Source of the DNA: Flaccisagitta enflata
Taxonomy: Eukaryota > Chaetognatha > Sagittoidea > Aphragmophora
Assembly (NCBI GenBank): GCA_965153355.1
Contig: OZ231126.1
Location: 49,662,001 to 49,726,000, forward strand
DNA: 64,000 nucleotides
Direction: 5' to 3'
Shown: in pieces, positions 1 to 11,429 of the stretch
Position numbering within the stretch: the stretch's first letter is position 1
Layout: each line of letters begins with the position of its first letter
Translations under genes and position numbers: made by a program
Notes under the pieces: generated by a model
Seen by the model: the letters and a program-made list of their open reading frames with translations, nothing else
Told to the model about the DNA's origin: nothing
Database searches by the model: none

Positions 1-18
1 GGGATTTTGTTCCACCTA

Positions 19-145
<127 letters not shown>

Positions 146-204
146 GACATAGCAGACTTACCGATTTGGACATACCTGGCTGGTGTCATGCTAAGCCAAC
201 CATG

Positions 205-1215
205 GACGGGGTGAAATTCATCAATTTTAACCTTGGGGAAATAAAAAATGGCGGATTTTTAAAACCTTTCTTCTGAACCTCAACGTAAGAAAAATAGGTT
301 AAAATTGGTGATGCCTGGAAAGCTCTTCGAAAGATCTTTCATTTGAGTTGTGTCTGGAAATTCTAGCTCAAATGGTTTGGAAGCTACAGTGATTTGAATA
401 AGACTACTCATTTTCTGGTCTGCCCGTATCTCAATGGAAAGGAATTGGAAAAAAATTTAAAGTCATAATAAAGATAGAAGACTTAATCCGATTGTCACAA
501 AATTTTAGGTGGTAATTAGGTTGTATGTCATCTCATACCAGTTAAAATTTTGTGTTAATCGGATGATTTTTACTATGGTTTTCATACTTTTTTATTCCAG
601 ATCTTAGAAAAATAGACCAAAATTGACATCCTTTGCTTCAGTTGCATATATTTCTCTACTGTCTTAACAAAACATTTTCTTTGATGATCCAGCCTAAAGA
701 TCTTTCCCAGAGCTTAAAAACCATCATGAATTTGATATGATTTTTATCAAATTTTCTTTGTCATAATGATTTAAAATGAAACAGGTTGTTGTCTCATTAC
801 CTCTGGTTTTTCTTGCAAATTTCCAAATCTTTCTCATGATAAAAAGGATAGAAAAAATTGACCGATTTGGATCATTTTTTAGGAGCTGTTAGATGAAGGT
901 ATGTATTGCTTTCAGTTCAAATTTGATCTAAATCAGAGAAGTTTTACTATGGTTTTTGGATATTCTTTTTTAAGCAATCATTCTTCATATGAGGTCAGAG
1001 CAGAAAAGGGGTAGTCTCATTTAAATAGCTCTAACTTTTAAACGGTTTGAGCCAGAGTTTCCAGACACATCTCAAATGAAAGATCTTTCGAAGAACTTTC
1101 TAAACATCACCAATTTTGATTAGTTTTTCTCAATTTAAGGTAGATAGAATTAGTTTTCAAAATTCCGCCATTTTTTATTTCCCCAAGGTTACATGTTTGA
1201 AAATTGAGCAAGACC
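205..1215. mobile_element. Fold-back (long inverted repeat) element, about 1 kb, non-coding
   Basis: Two arms are diverged reverse complements of each other. The left arm, about 205-420, contains AACCTTGGGGAAATAAAAAA, a GGTGATG segment and AAAGATCTTTCATTTGAG. The right arm, about 1000-1215, carries the same words reversed. The middle (420-1000) is AT-rich and has no credible open reading frame. No transposase is present, so this would be a non-autonomous DNA element. I could not fix the exact ends or a target duplication. Related words recur at 13970-14100. Confidence 0.7.
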
Positions 1216-1244
1216 ATACGTCATCATGTAGCTTAGCTATTATT

Positions 1245-1256
1245 ACATACGGATCC
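1245..1256. repeat. Left 12-bp target-site duplication of the Penelope-like element
   Basis: ACATACGGATCC at 1245-1256 recurs exactly at 2767-2778, bracketing the inserted element. Variable-length target duplications are normal for Penelope-like elements. Confidence 0.8.
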
Positions 1257-1292
1257 GGTTACGAATCGTCATCGCAAGCACCGGTAGTATAA

Positions 1293-1517
1293 TACTGAAA
1301 ACGATTTGTATTTTCATGATGGAGAGTACAGTGCAGAAAGCAAAAAACGAACAATTTTGCCTAAATTTTCGATAACCACTTTGGGCATCATCATCAGAGG
1401 CAGAATGGGAGAAAGAGAGAGAGAGAGGAGAATTTAAAGGGTAAAGAGAGACAATTGGGGATTGGAGAGAGAGGAGAGAAACAGATGGTTTGGTCAAATG
1501 ACCAGAAAGCCCAAGAA
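1293..1517 (-). repeat. Inverted left arm of Penelope-like element
   Basis: Reverse complement of 2544-2767, with an overall match above about 95% by eye and an internal GA-rich tract of slightly different length. It contains the minus-strand copy of the hammerhead-like motif at 1354-1406. Confidence 0.9.
1354..1406 (-). ncRNA. Second, inverted copy of the hammerhead-like motif
   Basis: Exact reverse-complement counterpart of 2654-2706 within the inverted left arm. It keeps both core boxes and the stem I pairing on the minus strand. Confidence 0.45.
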
Positions 1518-2505
1518 TGAAGTCCATCCCCGGGTTCAATTCACCCGGGAAGAGGAAGAGGACAAGTCCATTGCTTTTCTAGACGTCTACCTAACCCGCC
1601 AAGATAATGGTTCCATCTCCACCCGTGTTTACCGTAAAAGCAGCAATACAAACATTACCATCAAGCCCCAATCTTGCCAAAACCCCCTAACCATCATAGC
1701 CACATTTAAGGGTGAACTTTGCCGTGCCCACAAGCTCTGCTCCTCCCCTGAACAAACCCAAAAAGAAATTAACTTCCTCTTAGATTTATATCAAGACAAT
1801 GGCCATGACAGAGCCAAACTCGCGGCCATTGCTGCCGAATATAAACCCCCATCCACATCTCAGGCCAAGAAAAAAGATCGAACCAAACGCATACAAACCA
1901 GCAGACAAGGCAACAATGAGGAAACCATACCCGAGAATCTGTTTGATGTGCTCCCTTTTAAAGATGATAACTCAACAGACGAGGAATATAAACCATTCGC
2001 ACGCATTCCATTCATCCCAGGAGGCACCTCTTACCGCATTAAACGCGCACTCACTAAAGCAGGGGTCAACACATGCTTCACATCAGGCACCAAACTAAAG
2101 GATATATTATGTAGTAAGAATAAAAGCAAGATTGACCCGTCCAAAAAGCCAGGAATTTACAAACACGTCTGCCCCAAATGCAAGAAAGTTTATATTGGCC
2201 AAACTCGCCGTTGCTGCGAGACCCGGTGGCGAGAGCACCAACGCGCCATTGAGAAAGGTAATTGGTCTCACAGTGGCATAAGCCAACACTACAAGGAGTG
2301 CGACGAGCCATTTGACATTTCCAACTTTGAAGTCGTTCAAACTATGACTGACAAAAATAAGAAAAAATTGGACTACAACCTCAAGGTCGGGGAAGCCCTT
2401 GAGATAAAAAAGGAAAACTGCGGGCCAGGAAGAGGGATGAACGAAGACTGGGGGTCATATGTCAAAACTGACGCATGGAATCCCGTCTTCAACACTATGG
2501 ACTAG
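1462..2505 (+). CDS. Penelope-like protein, C-terminal fragment: end of reverse transcriptase plus GIY-YIG endonuclease (5'-truncated)
   Basis: The frame is open for 347 codons, but the first ~19 come from the inverted arm and are not native. Homologous sequence starts near 1518. Residues ~25-135 resemble the RT thumb region of Penelope-like elements: a FLDV motif near residue 39, then VYRK and a Cys-Ser segment. The endonuclease has GIY at 231-233 and YIG at 244-246, with a CPKC pair between them (the zinc-binding insertion typical of the Penelope endonuclease), followed by an RWREHQ helix. This nuclease nicks target DNA to prime reverse transcription. The catalytic RT core is missing, so only the endonuclease half could fold. 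The frame has no stop or shift, suggesting a fairly young copy. Confidence 0.85.
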   Translation: MEREERNRWFGQMTRKPKNEVHPRVQFTREEEEDKSIAFLDVYLTRQDNGSISTRVYRKSSNTNITIKPQSCQNPLTIIATFKGELCRAHKLCSSPEQTQKEINFLLDLYQDNGHDRAKLAAIAAEYKPPSTSQAKKKDRTKRIQTSRQGNNEETIPENLFDVLPFKDDNSTDEEYKPFARIPFIPGGTSYRIKRALTKAGVNTCFTSGTKLKDILCSKNKSKIDPSKKPGIYKHVCPKCKKVYIGQTRRCCETRWREHQRAIEKGNWSHSGISQHYKECDEPFDISNFEVVQTMTDKNKKKLDYNLKVGEALEIKKENCGPGRGMNEDWGSYVKTDAWNPVFNTMD

Positions 2506-2543
2506 GGCGGTTGGCGTAGCATGGGGGCTGGGGGCCCAGCCCT

Positions 2544-2767
2544 TCTTGGGCTTTCTGGTCATTTGACCAAACCATCTGTTTCTCTCCTCTCTCTCCAATC
2601 CCCAATTGTCTCTCTTTACCCTTTAAATTCTCCTCTCTCTCTCTCTTTCTCCCATTCTGCCTCTGATGATGATGCCCAAAGTGGTTATCGAAAATTTAGG
2701 CAAAATTGTTCGTTTTTTGCTTTCTGCACTGTACTCTCCATCATGAAAATACAAATCGTTTTCAGTA
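2544..2767 (+). repeat. Direct right arm of Penelope-like element (pLTR-like)
   Basis: Begins TTCTTGGGCTTTCTGG and ends CGTTTTCAGTA, next to the right 12-bp target duplication at 2767-2778. It includes a CT-rich tract (2580-2652) and the hammerhead-like motif at 2654-2706. Confidence 0.88.
2654..2706 (+). ncRNA. Degenerate hammerhead ribozyme-like motif (type I, minimal stem III)
   Basis: In order: ATTCTGCCT, the core box CTGATGA (2663-2669), a possible stem-loop (GATGCC / GGTTATC), the second core box GAAA (2690-2693), a short ATTT, then AGGCAAAAT, which can pair with the first segment in 8 of 9 positions. Penelope-like elements are known to carry minimal type I hammerheads in their pLTRs. 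Stem II needs a bulged base at its foot and stem III is barely one pair, so activity as a monomer is doubtful. Confidence 0.5.
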
Positions 2768-2778
2768 CATACGGATCC

Positions 2779-4377
2779 ATACTTGGATTTTCTTAAGTAC
2801 GCTCATTTTTCATGCAAATTAGGCTTAAATAGATTATGTTGGCAATTTTACTACTAGAAAAATTAGCTAAATACAATTAAGAAATCAATATGACAGTGAA
2901 ATTCTTAATGATAACGTCCAAGCAAACATGTGTGATCATGTTTCTGAAATTTTTTTAAATTTTTAAAGTTTTTTAAAAAAATCTCTATAAGTACCACTTC
3001 TGGCTGGATGGGCTGTTGGAAGAAAAAATCATTTCCCCAAGCTCTTTTTTATGCCCGCGACGAGGAATCTTTTAAGGAAGCTTCATGCAAAATTTCAACC
3101 AGATCCGACAATTATTTTAGAAGTTATGCCATTTTTTCATTTTTTCATCTGGTAGGCTGGTTGGTCTGGTTGGACTACTCGACATTCTTTACGTCGCATC
3201 AGAATTTAGGCAAAGGATCCTGTTGGTCCAGGTATCAACCATGCAAAATTTCAACGGGCTAGCTCGAACAGTTACTGAGATATGCCAATTTTGATTTCAA
3301 GAAATTTTACCAAATTAAGAAACAAAAGCATTGCGCATTTGTGTGTGAAGCGCTGTGTGGAAACAAAGAATTAACCACGATGACCCGTCGATGAGCGTAT
3401 CAATTCTGTTCACACTTCAGGACCAACAAAATATGAAATTTCATTGTGGCTAAACGCTTGAGAGTTAAGATTTCAAATTATCAGGGTAGAATCAAAATTT
3501 CACGCTCTTTCACATGGTGTTGTCAGTTTTCATGTGAATTTTGTCACTTTGACACAATAGTGGCATATCTCAAGCGTTAGGTAAGCGTTAGGAAGAAGTT
3601 TGGGGGTGTGCGCGAATTGATACGCTTCAAGAAAAATGCTATTTCTCTGCTTAGGATCAACCCAGTAACATGAAAATGGAGGGGAATGCCCTTCAAGTAG
3701 TTGTCCAACGAATGGCAAAAAAAAAAAATGCTTAATGTTAAAGACAAAGGAGGTTTTAAGAAATAAGTATCATGACATTCAGCCTTGAGAGAAAAAAAGC
3801 AAAAAACCGAGAAGGGTTAAATCTGATTTATTTACCATTTTTTGGTAACTTATCGTTGGCGTAATGAGTTAAATTTTTTTGTGTATGCTGTTGGATTGAT
3901 ACTGGTTGGGGAAAACTCATAATTTCATACAACAAGACATTTTTTGATTGGTCTTGCTTGCTTTTTTCTACTGGAGACAGAATGAAGACATGCCAAAAAT
4001 AGCCCTTTGATTGAATTTTTGGACCCCCTAGGGATAGGGAGGGTCACAAAAAAAGGTTTGAAATTGTGCACTGGGTAGTTATAGATGTATTTGAACCGTT
4101 AAAATCATTTACAATGATGTACCGGAAGCTTGAGCTAACATAGATTGGCAGAAAGTCGGGCCCTCAAGCATGCTGTGGAACCGTGACATCTGCCACTTTC
4201 ATGAATGCGTCCTCGCATCTGTGTAAGAAGGTGCGTCCCTGGGTACTGGGTAGGTTCGTCCGGCCGTCCGTCCGTCCGTAACAAGATAATCTCTTAATTT
4301 GATGGTTTTCCCTCAATTTCTTCATCTCTCTTCCTGATATTATCCTCTATCTAACTCGTCATCCAAGGATCGCACAT
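2779..4377. other. Non-coding AT-rich stretch, no gene seen
   Basis: No open frame shows codon-like composition or a recognisable motif. It holds recurring words such as ATGCAAAATTTCAAC (near 3085 and 3240) that also occur in other repeats of the window, so it is probably old repeat debris. A fragment near 4196-4280 has a GCG palindrome followed by TCCG tetranucleotides, like the short elements described elsewhere. Confidence 0.5.
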
Positions 4378-4859
4378 GGTCAGCGTTACCCGATGCCCTG
4401 CTTGGAGTGATCAAGCGAAGTAGTGGAGTGAGAGCAGGACACAGGGGGGAATTTCGAGACGTCCTGAGGCGGATTTGAAGTCGGGATGGCAGAATTTAGT
4501 CCAAAAGAGCAGATGTAAGGTGGGGGGGGGGCAGACTTGAGGCCTAGAGGACAAATTTGAGGGCTAAAGAGTTGATTTGAGGCCTGGAGGGCGGATTTGA
4601 GGTCTGGAGGGCTGATTTGAGGTCTTGAGGGCAGATATGAGGTCTAGAGAGCTGATTTGAGCTCTAAAAGGCTAAACTGAGGTCTGAAAGGGCTAATTTG
4701 AGGGCTCAGAGGGCCAAAATCAGGCCTGAGACTGCAGACTTGAAGCTTCGATGGCCAAGGGGGGGGGGGACGGAAGGATGGAAGGACGGAAGGATGGACG
4801 GACATCTCAAAATTCCCCCCTGTGTCCTACAAGACATCGGCCCTTTGGGGCCGCTGCCC
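4378..4859 (-). mobile_element. Family G short element with internal ~20-bp minisatellite
   Basis: In plus-strand order: GGTCAGCGTTACCCGATGCCC, a spacer, about a dozen diverged copies of a ~20-bp unit like GATTTGAGGTCTGGAGGGCT (4480-4745), a GGACGGAAGGAT tract, then a block containing GGCCCTTTGGGGCCGCTGCCC. The same two ends occur, mostly in the opposite orientation, near 47.4, 47.9, 56.8 and 57.5 kb. No coding capacity. Confidence 0.7.
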
Positions 4860-5664
4860 AAAAAGGACGCATGTATTGAACACTCTTGGCCTTGTTTTCT
4901 ACTAAACCACAACAATAGGACCTGTCTGAAAAATCCCCTGCGTCGTCTCTTCTAATTCTATCGTTCGGACAAATGAGAAACAACAAAGACCTCATGAATA
5001 AGTGCCTACATTAATTATTCACGGTTGATTGTGTGGTTTACCGCGACATAACCATGGAATTATGACGGTTTGATAGTTGTAGTTGCGTTGAATAGCGGTG
5101 ACAGAAGAGAGCCCGGCCCGGGTGGTAAAGTAAAGCAATGGAGGTTTATGCCAATTATGAAATAAAGGTGTGGTTGTGTGTTTGTGTGTATATATGTATT
5201 TGTGTAGCGAAATTTCATCCATAATGACATATCAACTATTCTATTTAGTTTGGATAATAACTTATCAACTATTCTATTTAGTTTGGATTTTTGCGACTCA
5301 ATCAGGCGCACATAATTGCATAATTTACAGATATTGCCCTTGTCCACCTCAAGCTAAGTCTCACTGGCTAAATGTTTCGGATTTTAGCGTAGATAAGTTC
5401 TGTCTCGATCGCATGCATCAACCAAAAATCGCCGCATTTCTATGTTTATTGCGTGTTCTTATTTATGAAATAGGGGAAGTTTTCTGAACTACAATTAGGG
5501 TTTAGATAACAATTAACTCTAGCACAAACAATTAAGCTGAATTCCAATATGATGAATGATTTTCTCCTACGAACAATGGTGAATGAACAACCATACAGTT
5601 GGTCGACAAAACATAATAGATACATATCATACAGTTCACTTTGATCCAACATACTGGTCATAAA
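4860..5664. other. Non-coding stretch, nothing recognised
   Basis: No supported gene. It contains a short direct duplication (TATCAACTATTCTATTTAGT at about 5229 and again near 5265) and an alternating GT-rich patch near 5167-5205. Confidence 0.5.
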
Positions 5665-5835
5665 CAAAATACTGTTTGCAACAATTAGTTATTGAAATTA
5701 CAGCCGGCTGTAATGAACAAAACATTGTTTGAAATAATTCGTTTTTAGAATTACATCCGGCTGTAATGCTTCAATTTTGTATCAAAACAGCTGGTTGATA
5801 TTTCATCCACCAGTTGTTACACACAATATTTTGTT
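5665..5835. repeat. Short tandem repeat (~55 bp) carrying an 18-bp palindrome
   Basis: Two clear units of about 55 bp and one or two degenerate ones. The first carries the perfect palindrome ATTACAGCCGGCTGTAAT (5697-5714); the second carries a one-base variant at 5752-5769. Each unit also has an ACAAAAYAYTGTTTG segment. No gene is recognised in it. Confidence 0.65.
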
Positions 5836-6066
5836 TATTATCAGTAAATTGGATTAAAGCTAATAGTATGATATATACAATGTTTTGTCCATAGACTGCA
5901 TAGTTACTTCGCAGTTGAATCTAAAATACAGTTGCGGGTAATAATGTACTAATGTTGTTCAACTTTCACATACAGACGTAAGATTTACAGTAATCGTCTC
6001 TAAATATTGTCAGTAAGAATGAAAGACTCTGAGAGAAACAAATGTCGATGAATCTCTCATCAAACT

Positions 6067-7780
6067 TTACAGCTGTTCTTGGCCGGTGGCTTCTTTCCCA
6101 GCCGTCATGCATTTGTGACCGTCATATTTCAACGTGGCGTGATTCGCGTATTCTTTACAGTAAAAGCAGCCGCCGGCACATGGACTCTTATTCGTTCCCG
6201 TGACGGTGCAAATCTGGCCGTATTTTTTATATCTCTGCGAATACACGAAATTGTTGGGTTTGTGGCAATTATTCCACTTTTTGTAGCATCTGACGCGCAT
6301 CATCGGACAAGAGAAGAGTGAGATGTCATTGAGCAAATTGATGGAACATTGTTCTATGGAGATTTGTAATGGGGGACAAATGAGTTCCGCTAATTGGGTG
6401 TTGAGGACGCCGTTGACGAGATACTTCTTCCCAACGACGGGACCCTGGCTGACGCTGTGGGAAAAAGAAATGTCCAATTTAGTTGAGAATCTCCAAGTCT
6501 GAATGGTGGAGGCATTTTTAGATGCGTCCACGCATCTCTATAAGAGGCTTTGTCCGTCCGTCCATCCGTCCGAACGGTCCGTTGGTGAGCATGAGTCATA
6601 CATGGTGAAAACTCGAGGAAATCACGCAAAATGATAAGTAATTGCATCATTCCACATGATTGATGCAATATTGCATCATTCTTAACAAGCTAAGGAGCAT
6701 GTGGACGCATCGTTGTACCCCCGGGGTACTTGTTTTTCACGGACGATCAATGATTACACATCATTATATCAGACAGACTTTATGAATTTACATTGAACTG
6801 TCTCAAAAAGGCATGCATTCGACTCAAAGTGGGAACTTTGAAAAGCGTAGGTGATGGGAACCCGAATTTTGGCGCGCTTTCTCAATTCGGAATATTATAT
6901 TATTTAATATATAACAAAACAAATGGCCACATGACATTGTCGCAAACCTGTAAACGTCTCCGGCCCCGTAGTGATTGCAAACGGCCTGACCAACGTGCAG
7001 GTCGTTGCCTTTGTAGCAGAATTCCACGCGGTTGACTTGCTGGATCATTTCAGGCTGCTTGTTGACGGTTGGGTTGAAGTAACGCGGAGAGCTGATCGTT
7101 CGTTGCAACGTTAGATTGTGGTATGTGTATTCGCTTTTTGGGGCTCCGAGGGAAGCTAAACCCAAACGGAGACCTGAGAGGCAAAAAATGAAAGCGTTCG
7201 CAAACACTACTCACTAGGCTGTTCTCTTTTTTGTCAAGAGGATGTGTCAGTTCATCCGTTGGAAGGAAGCATTTAAGGCCCCCAAATCAGGCCTTTTAAA
7301 CCTTAAATCGATTGGACTATTTTTGCAGGTTTTATGCCTGTTTTAAGCTTTGCCCAGATATCAATTTACATAATCATTCTTCTTGAAAAATAGTTATAAA
7401 ACCTGTAAAAATAGTCCGATTGCCCGCCAGCGACTACTTATTGGTCGTGTTTTTCATTCATTCATTCATTCATTCATTCATTCATTCATTCATTCATTCA
7501 TTCATTCATTCATTCATTCATCCATTCATTCATTCATTCATTCATTCATTCATTCATTCATTCTTTCATTCATTCATTCATTCATCCATTTATTCATCAT
7601 TCATTCATTAATTTACTTACTGCCACATTCGAACCCGGAGCACCAATTTTTGACAGTGAACAAGGATCTCTTTGAAACATGATGCGTCTGTGCCGTTTGT
7701 GATTCTGATTCAAGCTTGAATGCATGGTTTTGTTTCATAAAAGCAGTCATTGACAGAATGAGGAGAAAGTACACAGTCAT
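6067..7780 (-). CDS. Predicted three-exon gene for a secreted cysteine-rich protein (257 aa)
   Basis: I infer exons 7780-7621, 7173-6948 and 6454-6067. Intron 1 has a GTAAGT donor and a TTTTTTGCCTCTCAG acceptor. Intron 2 has an ACAG/GTTTGC donor and a TTTCTTTTTCCCACAG acceptor. Phases match at both joins (phase 1, then phase 2), and each join completes a serine codon. The joined frame is 774 nt including the stop. Residues 1-20 look like a signal peptide, a KR dibasic site lies at 37-38, and there are 14 cysteines: two in exon 1, two in exon 2 and ten in exon 3, including a C-x3-C-x2-C cluster at 221-228. NLT (73) and NKS are possible N-glycosylation sites. The protein is probably extracellular and disulfide-bonded. 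I recognise no family. A possible AATAAA lies on this strand at 5839-5834. Confidence 0.7.
6515..6733. mobile_element. Short palindrome-ended repeat inside intron 2 of the secreted-protein gene
   Basis: Begins TTTTTAGATGCGTCCACGCA and ends near GTGGACGCATCGTTGTACC. It has a TCCGTCCGTCC tract inside. It resembles family C in layout (T-run, terminal palindrome, TCCG tetranucleotides) but uses GATGCG/CGCATC instead of GTCGCG/CGCGAC. Fragments of the same type lie near 4196 and 16634. Confidence 0.5.
7449..7605. repeat. (TTCA)n microsatellite in intron 1
   Basis: About 155 bp of ATTC tetranucleotides with a few substitutions. It begins a few bases inside the inferred intron 1 donor (donor at 7620-7615 on the minus strand), so the array sits right next to the exon 1 splice site. 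Confidence 0.95.
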
Positions 7781-8851
7781 CTTTTTTTTTCTTCGAAAGG
7801 ATTGGATCTTTTGCTTTGTATGGAATGCTTTGTATCCAATGCCTTTTAAAAAAGGTTGCAGCCTGCAGATCGCAGCTAGCAGATCACTTGGTGAATACAA
7901 GGTGATCGACCCCCTTGTGAGTTCTATTTGAATTGTATTTTTCTTTAGTATTCTTTTTATGTCAAAAGATTCATATAATCATGTTCCTTCCCAGTTTCAT
8001 AATGATTTTTTTTTGTCCTGAATATCGGTTTATCAGTTTTTTATATGCCGGGATTTGAATTATAATTTATCGCAAGATATACAATTCACCTTCGTAATTT
8101 GACTCTTGCAAAAAAGTGTCACAGCCTCCTTATCGTAAGTCTTTTCATATATTTAAAGATATTCCAATCGAGCCAATTCAATTGGGATTTTTGATAAGTC
8201 ATGTCACTTGTGTCACAAGTCGAGAAGAATCGTTTGGTATGACTCGTTCACTGACACTCCCTAAGAGCATCAACGCATATATCTCCGACTCTGTTAGACT
8301 ATATACTGGCTTTAAACCTTTCATTTACTGCACATCAAAAGCATTAAAGGTATTGGTAGAGGGCTTATTTTCAGGCCACGTGCACCCGACTCGGTATGTT
8401 GCTGAGTCGGTCAGTCCACCCATCGGTCAGTCTGTCATCATTGAATTGCATGGTAGTGTAACGCGGCACAGTCTCTCGATCAGTCTGTCCGTCTTTACCT
8501 GTCTTTCTGGCCTTGGTAAATCTGTGTCCCCACCCAACCGTTGTTTATATCATAGTTCTGCGGACGGCGCGACAGATAAAACGTATGACATGAGGACCTT
8601 GCTTCCCTCACAGTAATTGGGCAATTCCTCTGATACCGATAAATAAGCAAACTCTTAAGTCTAAAAATAGTGGTTTACCGACAATGATTTTACTATTTAT
8701 CATATCTATCAAAAGCATTTTCGTAACAAATCACAATATACTTCGAGAAGCCCGTGAAATTCGAGGGATTCGATAGTCATAGGTGAAAACCAGAGGATAC
8801 TGCCACAGTACCGGAAAAATAATCCCGAAATGAGATTTTTTTTTTTTAAAT

Positions 8852-8855
<4 letters not shown>
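7781..8855. other. Region upstream of the secreted-protein gene; no other gene seen
   Basis: This would hold the promoter of the minus-strand gene ending at 7780. I see no clear TATA box or initiator. A palindrome-and-TCGG fragment resembling family C lies at about 8370-8540. An open plus-strand stretch at 8116-8616 overlaps it and has no recognisable protein features. Confidence 0.4.
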
Positions 8856-8934
<79 letters not shown>

Positions 8935-8956
8935 TGTGCGCGTGTGTGTGTGTGTG
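8856..8956. repeat. (TG)n microsatellite
   Basis: About 100 bp of TG dinucleotides with a few late interruptions, preceded by a T-run. Confidence 0.96.
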
Positions 8957-9049
8957 GTTAAGGATAGAGGGGTGTCCCACCCCGGGTGGGAGGGTTTTAC
9001 GCCGCTGACCACTTCACAAGAGACTGCAAGAGGGAAAGGGTGGATTTCC

Positions 9050-9655
9050 TAAATTTAAACCAATCAACTGTTGATTTTTAGTATATCGCAAAAGAAGCGA
9101 CTGCCAATTCTTTTACTCATTATCAACTTGCTGGATAAATGTTCACTTTACTTTTATTTTCTGCTTTGGTCTTTAAGGAATCAATAATAATTTCTGTATC
9201 CATCGATGCTCTTGTATTTATCACGCATGTCCAATGATTTAACAAAAAAAAATTATTCTTAGAATTTGTTCCTTTAATGAAATCTTCTTGTCCGGTGCAC
9301 AGTAATCATCTTAGGAATTAGGTCTTTTAATCAATATGTATTGCACCAAAGGTTGATAGAGAAACTTCATGCCTAGCAGTAGAACTCATTGAGAAGTATG
9401 ATGTATGATGTACGATCACGACGGCACAACGCTGGATATATCTGCCCCCAGACTATGTTCAGTCTTCATGCAAAACCGTTTTGTTCGGCCCGATCCTCGT
9501 GTCATCCTCTTGATGTCGTTAATATGTTTGTCGTCAACCCACCAAAGATTCTTTATACTCTTACTTTTCTTCTCCCCCATTAAGTCAAGGCGCGCGCGCG
9601 CGACAATTTCGTATTGGTTGACACTCTCTCTGATTGGCTGATAACGAGAAACGGC
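9050..9655. other. Non-coding stretch, nothing recognised
   Basis: No supported gene. A short GCGCGCGCGCG patch lies at about 9591-9601. Confidence 0.4.
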
Positions 9656-9674
9656 ACCTTCTGATTGGTCTTTT

Positions 9675-9865
9675 CCCATATATTTTCTCTCACTCTTTCC
9701 TTTTTTTTCCCTCCTTTTTTTCTACTAGTCTATTTTTTTTCTTCTTTACTTCCGTTTTCTCATTTCTTCCTTTGTCGTTCCTCCTCTTACTTCACCTCTT
9801 CTTCTCCATCTTCTTCCTCTTCTTTTTCCTCCTCTTCCTCCTCCTTTCCTCTTCCCCCTCCCGGT
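9675..9865. repeat. Pyrimidine-rich (CTT/CCT) tract
   Basis: Nearly 190 bp with almost no purines on the plus strand, made of mixed CTT, CCTT and CTC words. It is followed by an ATG in a good initiation context at 9884 that opens only 29 codons. Confidence 0.8.
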
Positions 9866-10469
9866 TTCCATCCTCTCGCTACCATGGCGACGGTCGATAA
9901 CGTGAAAATCTCCTCACGTCTCCAAGAGAGAAAAGGAAAGGAAGAAATCAAGAAAAGGAAAGGAATTATGTGACGAATTTCGACGATAACGACTTGTTTC
10001 CTTTCCTCCCATTCTTTTCTCATTTGCTCCCTTTTTTTTTCTTTTTTCTTTCTTTTCCCTTCATCAATCTGTCCAATAGTCTAATTGTGTTGGTCTGATT
10101 GAACTGAGGCCTCTCCCTCTATGGCCACTTTTTGAATTTTGCCCGTGAAGTATTGCCTTATCTGTCTGACGGTCTGTCTGTGTATCTCTCTGCCTCTCGT
10201 TTCGTCTGAAAAAATCTATGTCTGTCAGTCTGTGTGGTTGTCTTTCTGCCTGTCGGTGTGTCGGTCTTTAATTCTGTTTGTTTGTCTTTCTGTCTCTCTG
10301 TCTGTCAGTTTTCTTGTTTTTCTTTCTATCAAATCTGTGAGTCTACCGTTTGGAACTTATATCATCGCTTGACATGCGACTTTGTTTCTGTCTGTCTGCG
10401 TGCCTGTCTGTCTGTCCACGTGAATCTTTGTCCTATCCATTCTGCGTTTTTCCCTTTAAGGAAATTGCT

Positions 10470-11425
<956 letters not shown>

Positions 11426-11429
11426 ACCA

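Larger units (their letters stand above)
1257..2766 (+). mobile_element. Penelope-like retroelement, 5'-truncated, with inverted pLTR-like arms
   Basis: A 1510-bp insertion between two copies of a 12-bp target duplication. It has an extra 36 bp (1257-1292), an inverted left arm (1293-1517), a plus-strand reading frame for the end of reverse transcriptase plus a GIY-YIG endonuclease (to 2505), a short 3' spacer, and a direct right arm (2544-2766). The arms are near-perfect reverse complements of about 224 bp. An inverted terminal repeat copy fused to a truncated body is a known arrangement in this class. The fusion falls at 1517/1518, where recognisable RT sequence begins. The element lacks most of RT, so it cannot be autonomous. 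Confidence 0.85.

Noticed and set aside
8116-8616. Open plus-strand frame of 166 codons
   Set aside because: No ATG at its start (GTG), no recognisable domain, and its second half overlaps a TCGG/TCAG-rich family C-like fragment.
9884-9973. ATG in a near-ideal initiation context after a pyrimidine-rich tract (29 codons)
   Set aside because: Too short, with no donor site nearby to make it a first exon; the lysine-rich tail follows local purine composition.
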